The notes under the pieces are model-generated. The model was not told the origin of the DNA. It did no database searches and worked only from the letters and a program-made list of their open reading frames with translations. 58,500 nt of DNA from Chrysomallon squamiferum (Eukaryota > Mollusca > Gastropoda > Neomphalida > Peltospiridae): positions 26,053,430 to 26,111,929 of the forward strand of contig CM022672.1 of the NCBI GenBank assembly GCA_012295275.1, given 5' to 3'. This document shows positions 1 through 11,095 of the stretch, piece after piece; positions within the stretch are counted from its first letter, which is position 1; each line of letters opens with the position of its first letter. The translations under genes were made by a program, and so were the position numbers.

Positions 1-1831
1 CCTTTCTTTCATCACTTCCTTTAAGAAGAGTACTTCCACTTCTGCTGCGGTTTTCAGGCGTGTCCTCTGATCCCAACAGTTCAACTTCAGGGGGTGGAGA
101 CACAGGCCTGCCTTTTGATCCACCCACCGGTAGGCCTGGTGCACAACATGTGATCCAGGTATGCGACCAACACGAGAAACACAAAGTTCAAGTCGTTTGG
201 CTGCCTTAACAATCTGAACAAAAATTTTAAATATTTTAAAATGAGATGATGAGAGTTTCTGACTGAAATAAAAGTTTCATTTTTAATACAATGTGTTTAA
301 ATTATGTGTCTGCTGATGTAAATAAATAGATTAAATATACTTTGTGAATCTCCAACTGCATCATTTAAATGTCACTATACACCAATCTTTGCTAAACATA
401 AAATAATACAATAACATAATAAGATTCCAAAGAAACATGGAGATACCTTCACCAATCATTTTCACATTCTAGATTAATCATCCCTAAATCAGCTGCTGGG
501 AAAGTTTGTGTGGATGTTTTACATCTCAATAACAGAGCAGAACTTTAAAATGACAGCATCTATGAATTTGTTATATTGTATTTATAATGGTTAGAGAAAC
601 AAGTAAAGCAATGAGTAAGCAGCAGATGCATGCAGAAAATAATTAGTTTATTTGTTTGTACCATTACATGAACATTTCTGTACAAAACAATTATTGATAA
701 TAATTTTACACACAAAAAAAAAAAATGTATTATTAAGTTTAAATTCAGACAATTTAACTTTAAAAAAACTTTAAATAAAATAACTGTAAATTGTTTTTTT
801 ATTATATGTATACAGTACTACTACCATTACAGCTGCTATTAGTATTACTGGTATGAACAATACCACTATTACTACTATTGCTATCATAAATAGTAATAGA
901 AATTATTATCATTATTACTATTATTATTGTTGTTGTTGTTGTTGTTATTATTATAAAATAATTTTACCATGGCTGCTTCTATGTGAGAAATGTTTTCAAA
1001 TGAAATATCATTCACTTCAAGAATTCGATCACCAACTTCCAGTCCTTGAGCTTTGGCTGGTCCATCATCATCGACGGACGAAACATACACACCCAGCCCA
1101 TACTCCTGTCCCCCACGAATAGTGAAGCCAAACCCTCGCTCCGTGTCCTGAGGCTCACCAATATACAGTCTCAGCGTTTCAGCTCCAAAATCCAGTTCTG
1201 ACAACCCACTGGAGCCATGATGATGAGTGATGCTATGTTTCGGAGTGTTAGTCAGTGGTCCTCTGTTTCTGTGAGATTTGAGATCTCCCTCTCGCAAGTG
1301 AGATCTGTGAGATAAAGCATCTTCTCTGAGATACCTGGCTGCCAAGTCGTTGTTTTTCGCTGGGTTAGTGGGAAAGCGGTCGTCAAAGCCTCCGTAATGA
1401 CTGTTAGGTCGACTTTTTTGTTTCTTATACACAGCGAGATCTGCAGAATGAGGTCTGTAAAGAATTGGTCTTGGTAGCGTATTGTAGTTCCTGTCAGCTT
1501 TGGTCAGCAGCTCAAAGGCTTGAGCATCTGAATGTGGAATCACTTGTTTGATTAGTGGCAGCAGTTGCCTCTTCACTGGCGTGTTAAGAATCTTTTTCAG
1601 GAAATTCACAAATTCAAAGATATCGCGGTTCGTATGGTAACCATTGAGTGCTTCAACAAATGTGTTTATTTCCTGCTCGTCGAGATAGACATTGAGAGCA
1701 TCCTGCAGTCTGCGGACATTGGCAGACAAAGTCTTGTGTCTCTGTATGAAATCAGCAGCTTGTGAATGAGCAGCAATCATGTTTACAATGTCTGCTTACA
1801 GTTCGTACATTCAGCTTCATAAACACAACAT
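1..1831 (-). CDS. WHRN: Whirlin, N-terminal part (HHD and first PDZ), partial
   Basis: Scaffold protein of stereocilia, photoreceptors and synapses (family knowledge). Two minus-strand exons are visible: 1831-968, coding from the ATG at 1780, and 213-1, which leaves the window. A good acceptor (TTGTTTTCAG) precedes 1831 and a donor (ATG|GTAAAA) follows 968. Residues about 17-95 form the first harmonin-homology domain (LSANVRRLQDALN, NTPVKRQLLPLIKQVIP), closest to whirlin HHD1. After a basic linker, a PDZ domain begins near residue 200 (GFGFTIRGG as carboxylate-binding loop, then GLEVGDRILEVND) and is completed by the second exon (KRLELCVSRVGRIPG). The order HHD-PDZ and the GRIPG linker favour whirlin over harmonin or PDZD7. 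Two out-of-frame ATGs lie between 1831 and 1780. In the second exon the best frame changes near 113-116 (see findings). Identification is confident; the exact start is less certain. Confidence 0.85.
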
Positions 1832-2358
1832 CTGAAAACAATATTTGACAGTCAAAATCAAAGCAATTGTTTTAAATTAACATTAAAATGCTAATTTTTA
1901 TATCCAGTTAAGTCTGAAAAGTTTTCTAAATAGTAGTCCCTAAATATGTCTGCTGGAGTTTAATTAATTTCATTTTTATCACTAATAACTGAAGATGTGC
2001 TAAAAAAATTATAATAATTATTTTTAAGAGGTAATATTAAAATTTTTGCTGTGGTATTCACTAAAAAGATTAAACTGTTTTTTGAAATGAATAAGAGATT
2101 TCACTGCTGATAAAGTATAAAAGATGACAAACAACAAATCAATAATGCAGTTTATAGCCAGTTTAGGAACCAAAGGTAGTGTTGCTGATGATGATCCAAG
2201 TGATGAGGAGTCAGGAAGCTCTGGACTTTTCACAAGACTATTTCAAACCATACACATCTGAGACTAAACTAATGTCCCCTTATACACATATATTAATTTT
2301 TTAAATTATTATTATATATATTTTTTGGGGTATGCATGTCTATTTGGAATCACTAAAA

Positions 2359-2399
<41 letters not shown>

Positions 2400-2404
2400 C
2401 ACAC
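2359..2404. repeat. (AC)n microsatellite
   Basis: Nearly perfect AC dinucleotide repeat with one interruption, in the candidate first intron of whirlin. Confidence 0.95.
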
Positions 2405-3164
2405 ATACACAAACACATATAAAAACATATACTGAACATTTTATTCCTGTTTTTCAATACTTTTTAAATATAAAACCACAACTATTCTGTAGGTTGTTAT
2501 TGTTTGAACATAAAGATGTTTTTGAATGCTTCAGTGATATATAGTTTCTATTTATCTTAAAGCAATTACTTGAAAAAAAAAGAAATTTAATTTTTTAATT
2601 ATTTTTTTTTTATTTTATTTATATTGACAATGGATCCAATATATAATTAAGAGATGTGTGTGTATGTGTACATATATATGCATATAAAGATATTAAAATT
2701 TAAATTATACCAGTCTGACAATATAAAATACATGTGTGCAGACATACTGATTAATAAATATAAAACTGAGTATAAATTTATAATATAATTTATTATAAAG
2801 TAATACAAGGTAATGTAAATATGATATATAATACCAGTGTGCAGACTTATAAATAAATAAATATAAAATTCAGTACAAATTAATAATGTAACTTATTATA
2901 AAGTAAGATAAGGTAATGTAAATAATACCAGTGTGCAGACTAAGGATTAATAACTATAAAATGATTAATAAATTTTTAACTGTTTTGTTTTCTTTGTTCT
3001 GTTTGTAGGATCAACAACTGAAAATAACTATCTCATCTCTATTTTTAACACTTCACTGCTGATCAGTAGCGGCTGTTTTGACTAGTATAACATTTACCAT
3101 ATTACCATAACTTTTATAAAATTAATAATTTCATTTGCAATTTGGAAATAATAATAATAATAAT

Positions 3165-3166
<2 letters not shown>

Positions 3167-3208
<42 letters not shown>
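3167..3208. repeat. Poly-T tract followed by A/G-rich stretch
   Basis: A run of 42 T followed to about 3318 by GAAA-type purine repeats. It could be the tail of a retroposed sequence, but no body is recognisable. Confidence 0.9.
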
Positions 3209-3211
<3 letters not shown>

Positions 3212-3766
3212 GAAGGAAAGAAAGAAAGAAAAGAAAAGAAAAGAAAAAAAGGAAAGAAAGAAATAAACAAAAAGAAAAAAGTAAAACAAAGTAAAAGAAA
3301 TCAAAAGAAAAAAAAAATGTAACCCCCTCAATGGTATTAAATTTACAAGTAGTAAAAATCCAATTCAATTTAAGTGTTTTATGTACAACCGTACAATAAA
3401 TTCTGATTTTGCTATAAAATAAAAATATAAATGATTTTTTTTAAATCTATTATTTTTCTTTAACATATAATCATCTACGTGCTTGTTATTGTTATAAAAC
3501 GACAAATAGATATTTATTTTGGCACACGTTTTAATGATTCATTCAACCATTGTTTCAGAAATAACGTTAAATTATTGCTGGCGAAAGGAAACAAATACTA
3601 CTGTTTGTTTCGATTAAAATCTGAATGCACGTAAAAAGTACATTAATTTTCAAAATGAGTGCTTAAACACCTACGTAAATTATTTAATACTGACAAGGTT
3701 TAAGGCAGAGAAGTATCCAACCAAATAAATAAATATGTATATTATCTAAATATTTATTTTACATAC

Positions 3767-4130
3767 CTTAATAAACCATAAATCGATTGTAAAACTTTAT
3801 CCTCAAACCATCAGTTGTGTTCATGGAAGCAGTATCTCCGAAATGAACGTCAATACCATTTCCAGTTTTTCTAGAAACAGACGACTGCATTGCGTGTGAA
3901 TGCACCTACAAATACAGCGTGTGCATAGTTACTGAACTGCAAGCGAGTGTTTAATAATTCAGATCGTCCTGCTAGGCAGAATACAAACCTATGACTAAGA
4001 ACATATTGATTAAACTTTACCGCTTCCGTAATTAGGTCATAGCACGGCAACAGGTGTGCACAGGTCTACGTCGGCGTTAAGCTGTGCAGAATTGCGGCCC
4101 CTGTCGACGTCTTTCCTACGAGTAAACCTG
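3767..4130 (-). promoter_or_regulatory. Candidate first non-coding exon and promoter region of whirlin
   Basis: On the minus strand a strong donor (TTATTAAG|GTATGT) ends a possible exon at 3767, and the next good acceptor downstream is the one opening the whirlin exon at 1831. The stretch 3880-4130 is richer in G+C than its surroundings, as expected near a promoter. The 5' end of the exon cannot be placed. The region 1832-3766 would then be the first intron; it holds an (AC)n tract, a long T run and several diverged AT-rich repeats, and no exon that I can recognise. Confidence 0.35.
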
Positions 4131-4369
4131 AAAATAAAGAATGAAATATTTATATATCAGATCGGGCGTTTACTATTAATTAATAATTTTTTAATTTCCC
4201 GAACTGATTTGTATTTTTACATTCTTTTAAATATACGTATTCCTTTCAAGGCTTCATTAAACAAAAGAACAACAACAACAACAAATATAATAATAAAAAT
4301 AAAAACATTAAAAAAATCAAATATATTAATGATGCTTGCCGCTATCAAGGTTTTTAAACCGCACCAAAC

Positions 4370-4371
<2 letters not shown>

Positions 4372-4444
<73 letters not shown>

Positions 4445-4470
4445 AGTAGTAGTAATAATAATAATAATAA

Positions 4471-4515
<45 letters not shown>
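4372..4515. repeat. Compound (ATT)n(GTT)n(AGT)n(AAT)n microsatellite
   Basis: Trinucleotide repeats that change unit along the tract. Long open frames of poly-Ile, poly-Val or poly-Asn on either strand here are artefacts of the repeat. Confidence 0.95.
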
Positions 4516-4516
<1 letters not shown>

Positions 4517-5035
4517 TAAGTTATCCCAAAATCCTACTTTTAAAATAAAGGAAACTGCTTTTTTTGATGCCTGTAATTGCTTCTTTTTTTTCTCAACCTT
4601 TTTAATGAAAACATATTTATAAGTTAACATGTTCCAGATCACAAAATGTATAAATTCAGCAAAAACATTGTTCTCTGCGTCCGTTTCCAAAGTTCCACAA
4701 CACAAGAACAGATTCTTGTTTGATAACAGTCGACAGGATAACTAGGCAGATCTGGGCCTGGATTAGATGTTGTTACTGCATACATGCATACATACATATT
4801 ATATACACTCATACATAAATACATACATAATATATATACATATACATACACACACACACCATATAAAAACATATTCTCATATACATGCATATTTTGTTGC
4901 TTAAATTAACTTATTAACATTGGTAGTTTCATCACGAATTAACTGCATAAAGTATTATTTACAAATATTAATTACTGTTTTATTTACACGTATCAAAATA
5001 ATAATAATAATTAAAAAAAAAGAAAAAAAAAAAAA
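4516..5035. other. Intergenic spacer between whirlin and the tandem array
   Basis: AT-rich sequence with TACA/CATA-type short repeats around 4780-4880 and A-rich runs just before the array's first leader. I see no gene. Confidence 0.6.
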
Positions 5036-5151
5036 CCCACTAATCTAGAGGATACAGTGACACAGATTAAATATTTTAACATTATTTATCTCAGCTTGGG
5101 TAACTTTTGCTCTGAGTTTAGTTCTCATCTTGGCTGTGTTTACTGGTCTAG
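5036..5151 (+). promoter_or_regulatory. Conserved 5' leader / core promoter module of array copy A
   Basis: About 115 bases directly before the ATG recur before all four units (also 13751-13866, 22865-22980, 37345-37446). The module opens with CCCACTAATCTAG, has closely spaced GTGACAC-like repeats, an AT-rich centre (ATTATTTATCTCAGCTTGG), then TTGCTCTGA and ends CTGGTCTAG-ATG. The AT-rich centre about 60 bases before the ATG could be a degenerate TATA with an initiator-like TCAGC, which is inference. Flanking spacer diverges more, so this block is probably under selection or homogenised. Confidence 0.55.
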
Positions 5152-5594
5152 ATGTCTAACACAAAGATTTTGTCAGCTTTACCTATACTGGTTTTACTGG
5201 GAAGTAAGTTTTTTATTATTATTATAGTTCATTCATTCATTCACACACACTACATTCATTATTTCATTTATTTGTAACATGTAACTATGTTACTGATGAA
5301 CATGTAACTAAATGTACATGTATTGCTACGCGATACCCTGTGATAAAATCAGGTCAGGAATCGATGATTACACAAAGGGAAAATGAGTTTACGTGTTTTG
5401 TTTATCTAAACATAGTTAACTTGAGTGCTAGATACTCGTCAACTGTTGTAAGTCCAGAACTTTAAACAAATTATTTTCCACGGGTATTTAGGATTCAGTT
5501 CTCAGTATTAATGTAAATATACGTTACTTATCTGATAAAATCAAGGTCATGGATGTCATATCTTAGATACATACCACTGGATAAACCCTGCCGA

Positions 5595-5636
<42 letters not shown>

Positions 5637-6991
5637 TATTATTATTCATTCCTTTTATTTATTTATATGTTTATTTATATTTTAAATCATCGTCTATTTA
5701 GTATATTCACAATAATTTCACAGTGTTAGATATACTGTGGTTTAATTAACATTCATTACATAGACTTTGGCTCTGTTTGTTGATTCCATATCCACTTCAC
5801 TAAGCTTTATTAATGCTTTCTTTTAATCTATTTCAGCGTGTTTTGGTTATGATGAGAACGACGCATTTGATATCAAGATCTCAAAAGACGGAACCTACGA
5901 CATCCTCGTACACACGGTCACGTGGTTACGAAGTGCTCCCACGTTCTTCACGGTCAATGGCAAGATTTACTCTCTTGGAGATAAATCACTAAAAATCAGG
6001 TAATTTTCAAATTAAATTTCTTATTAGTAGTTATGTTGACAACTAATGGAAAATTCACTAAGATATTCTCAATAGACTGACAGAGAGACAGAACGAAAGA
6101 CAATAGGAAGACAGTTAATAAACACAGATATACAAACAGAGAGATAGATATGAGACAGACAGGCAGATATCGAATAAAACAGAAAATATACAACTAAATC
6201 TTCAGAAAATCAAAATAGTGAAAATAATATCTATTCCAAAAAATTGTAATTTATTATTACTGAAGTCGTTGTTGATGATGTTGTTGTTGTTGTTTCTGAA
6301 GACGAGTGGTGGCGAGTAGCGGGACAGACAAGTTAGGTCAGTGGCAGGATCTCTGTACTTACTTCACAGCAGATCAAACAAACATCACAGGATGTATCAG
6401 AACATACCCAGTCAACCCACACTTACCTGTCGTAATCTTTAAACAGGTAACGTAGACCAGTCTACATTCATCCTTACACTTTATAATTAGTTACACCCAC
6501 ATTTAAATTATTTAATTATTTGATACAAAACATGAAGATTCATTCATTTTCTAGATAATGTTTTCAGTAACATGCTGTCTTTAATTAATTAGTGATGTGG
6601 TTTTGACAACTAAGGTATTAAGGAGACCTGATATTTCACTCCTCCACCAATCTTAGGACTAAATATTATTCTTCTTCTGACATTTATGTCTTGCGGCAAA
6701 AATTCTCTCTGGCTTAACATGAACTTCCAGTAAGCCGTTCTTGAAAAATTTCCAAAGACTGCATAGTTCTTCATTATAATTACATCAGAGTAGTTTATTT
6801 TGTTTTCTTTTTCATACATTTTAGTTTTTTGACGACGGTGTGACTGGTGCCAGCTCAAAAAATCCAAACAGTGTCGTGTCAGGTTTTCCCTCATTCAAAG
6901 AAACCAGTACGTCTGCTTCTCTCGGGTTCTTCTCATTTGGAGCTGATATGTTTGGAGGAACGGGTTTAAAATATGGCAGGTGAAACTGGAA

Positions 6992-7034
<43 letters not shown>

Positions 7035-7035
7035 A

Positions 7036-7116
<81 letters not shown>

Positions 7117-8597
7117 GAGAGAGACTTTTATATTTTTTATACTTTATTATTAGCAAAAATATATTTTAATCAATATTACTTACTGTAGACTCTTGAAACA
7201 GTAAAACGACATATATTCATTTATTTTATTTATTTTATTATTTATTTATTTATGTGTAAATTTTATTTATACTGACAGATACCAGTTATCTTATATGATA
7301 AATCGTTATGATTTCGTATGAAAATTAAACCCGATTCGAACATTGATTGTGAAGCTTTCTTCTTTTTTCCGTTGAGATGGCCGTCAGAAAACTCTAATAT
7401 TAACAGTGGAATTGAAGGAGGACCTCTGGTTTTGTTTGACACCAGCGGCAACGTCATAATAACAGCTCCATTCTCCGAGTTCATGGCGGCCAGTCTGTAT
7501 AGAGATGTCGACAGTTCCAAAGTGAGCTGGGGAATAATGGGCGGCGTGGATCAGATACCAAAAGGGTATTTGTATCAGACGATTATGTTTTATGGCGGTG
7601 ATGGAATCAATAAGGTAATAATTTTAAAAAAAGATAAAGAAAAAAGAAAGACACATAATGAAACAATAGAATAAATTTGTTATTTTCTGTTTATAAAACA
7701 GATGTTTCAGTTGTTTGTGTTCCACAATAAACAAAACTGCCGTAACTTTGTTTTTCATCCGATAACGTTATAAACCTACATATCATGACATATCAAATAC
7801 TAATATTCTTAATTGCCTCTGATTAGGTCATGATTCATTATTAAGAAGGTATATAAAATTATCCTACAGCATAATTATTGCTATATGTTGATTGCAAAGA
7901 ACGAAAGAAATAACGTAACTTTTATATTTAACTACCTGGTTTCCAAATATCTACATCCAATATAGTGGTACTTTGAGATATTCACAAGTAGTCTTGTGAG
8001 CTTTGAAACATACAAGAACCTCTTCAGTTCATTAAATTTTATTGAGTTGAAATGTTTTTATATTTAGATAAAATAAAGAGTTCAGTTTAACTTCAGACTC
8101 ACTGAAGTAACTGAGTGTTATTTTCAGGCAATGTCAGACTGGGGAAATCTGATGAGAAAGTTTTATAACAAAAATCAAGTCTACAGGGATTCAGATCTCA
8201 CACTCGTTTATCTAGGATACTGGACAGATGGAGGTATTTCTTCAACTATTTAAATACAGTTAACAATAGCAGTAGCATTAGTAAGTAGTTGTAATAATGG
8301 TATTAGTAGGTGGTAATAGGTGAAATAGTAGTAGACGTATTATAGTTGTGTTGGTTGTAATAATGGTACTAGTTACTTTACTAGCAGATAGTTTTGAAAA
8401 TTGAATATAATAATAGTCAAAACAATGGCAGAAGCAACCGAGTTATAAATGCAGTAACAGTAGACTTTTTTTACAGGCGCTTACTATCATTACAAAACGG
8501 AATTCTGGAAGACGTATGAACAGACAATATTGGATATAAGAGATTATGCTAATAAATCAAACATACCTTACAGGTAAAATAAAGCATCTAACCAATT

Positions 8598-8687
<90 letters not shown>

Positions 8688-11061
8688 TTGTTGTTGTTGT
8701 TGTTGTTTTTAAGTCTGAGTGGTTGCGAGTGTTCTAAATGTGTATCTGTTCTTGAGTGTGTGCTTGTATTTGTAAATGTGTCAGTGTTCTAAAATATCCA
8801 CAATACTGTTTTCAGCGTTAGTTTAATAACATCAAAATAGTTATCTAATGATTTGGAATATTCAACCAGCACACCACTGTCATATACAGCTACTTCCAAT
8901 TCTTTATGTAAACTGTATATTTTGATTTTGTTCTCACCTCAAACTTTTCATTATATTCCATAATTACAAGATTCACAGTTGTAATAGCAGTAATAATTAT
9001 GTCCTATCCGAAACAAAGTTAGAAATTAACTTAACACTGAAAACATTTAAAACATGTTGAGCATGAAGACGTAGTATATAACCTGATTTATTCAGATATG
9101 TTCAGTATGACTCATGGTGGTATTTCAAGGGACCTGGAGGAGGTGTAAAAACCTGGACACCAATGCCGGATCTGATACCTGACGGTTTTCAGTGAGCTAA
9201 TTGTTGTTTTAAATAATATAATACTTTGTCTTTAAGTGGTTAACTTTTATTCTCTTTCCAATCTGTTTCTTATTCTCTCTCTCTCATTCTTAAAGACACA
9301 CACCCACATACACCACTTACATTCATATAGTATTATTAGTTCGTTTGCTACAGACTACCTATATATATATATATATATATGGTTTTATATATATTTCAGA
9401 AAAGTATATGATAAAACAGGCTGGCCAGCTTCAGCACATAATCGATGGTGGTAAGTGATTTTTATCTGTTTGCTCATTTATAATAACTGGATAACAATAA
9501 GTATCATTTCAAAATATTTCTATATTTTCATACGCGTAATTCAAAATATTAATATGACTAAAAATGAAAGAAACTGTAGTGTTGTTGGATAAATGGGAGT
9601 CTTCTCTTTTTGTGGGGAAGGGATATTTTTAATTTTTTTTTTTTTTGTGAAGCTGTGTAGAGTGGGTTTATTTTTGATATTCATGCTTTCTTATTTCTGT
9701 TATTACATTTCGTGTTGTTGTTTCTGCTGTTGTTATCTCTTTTTTCCGTACAGGTCTGCAAAAACGACATATGCAAAGCAAAATGGCGGAAAGTTTGATT
9801 TTATTGTAGAAAAAAAGAATGCCATTCCAGTCGAAGAGGCGAGTTCCATAAATCATTTGCTTACTAATTTATAATTTGAAATCATTTTAATTTATTTCTT
9901 TGTTTGTTTGTTGCATTTTATTATAAACGTTAAGAAAAAAAAAATTTACATTAACTGTTTGTTAATAATTAAAACATAATATTTTCTTATTTACTTTTCA
10001 GTCATTTTGGGACTATCTATTTGACAGTGCCCGAAAATGGGGATTGGTAGCATATGAACAAGTAAATATATATCTTTTAATCAGTTAATATTCTCAAATT
10101 TCAATAGCAAAATATTTTTTTTTTGTTGTGCTACCTAACATCAGTGTTATTGGTTTTGTACAGAGAGTATTCAAAATGGAATAGAAAACGCACTTAAATC
10201 ACAATACGTATCGTGATAAATTCTTCTTTATTCGCCCTTTGCATTCATTTCTCGTTCCAACCTATATTCCTCACTAGAGTGTTAAAGGCATAGAATGCAT
10301 TTAATGTGTTAGCAGATAATTTTAATTAATAGTCAAACAAATATTTAGTCAGTATTTCATTATTTCTAGGACTGGTTGCGCGTACAGTTTGAGGGTCTCA
10401 GTGCCACATTAACAGATATTCATCTAGGCAGGTCCTGGCTTTTACAAATGGGTCGTGCTGCAAGGAAGAACGGTTTGACTATTCAGTACTGCATGTCTTT
10501 ACCACGTCAAGCCATGCAAAGTCTCGAGATTCCCGTCGTTACGCAGGTAAGTAAACGTGTCAGTGATTGGTCGAAATGTCGTTATGCCTCGTCCAATAGA
10601 AATCTGTGTGTTGAAGTAAATATATTCATATTAAAAACAGATTATTGTGACGGAGAATATTATAAAGTATGTGACAAAAAGTCATTTTAACAATATTGGC
10701 TAATACTTAATGAAATATGAGCTGGATATAACTTACTCTAAAAGCTAATACCTGTAATAGTGCTGTCACAGGCGCGTGTAAGTCTTGACTACAGAGCAGG
10801 CGGTGACCAGTGGATGATTGGCGTGACTTCGATGTTTGCTGAAGCAATGGGAATAGCTCCTTTTAAAGACACTTTCTGGACCACAAAGGACCAACCGGGA
10901 AACAAATACCGTAATTAATTTATATTTATTTATATAAAATCTTTGTTTTGTTTTGTGTTTCAGTTTTAATTATATTATATTATATTATATTATATTATAT
11001 TATATTATATTATATTATATATATTATATTATTATTTTCAAAATATTGTAATTTAGTTAAC

Positions 11062-11095
<34 letters not shown>

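Noticed and set aside
884-967. Poly-Asn extension of the whirlin frame past 968
   Set aside because: The frame runs into a trinucleotide repeat after a good donor (ATG|GTAAAA); the next whirlin exon resumes at 213.
4056-4705. Long frames of poly-Ile/Val (plus) and poly-Asn/Thr (minus)
   Set aside because: Pure translation of the compound trinucleotide repeat at 4372-4515; no start, splice or homology support.
7318-7674. 118-codon plus frame covering exon 5 of copy A and similar frames in the other units
   Set aside because: These are single exons read through into flanking introns; the acceptor GAG|ATGG and donor AAG|GTAATA are shared by all units.
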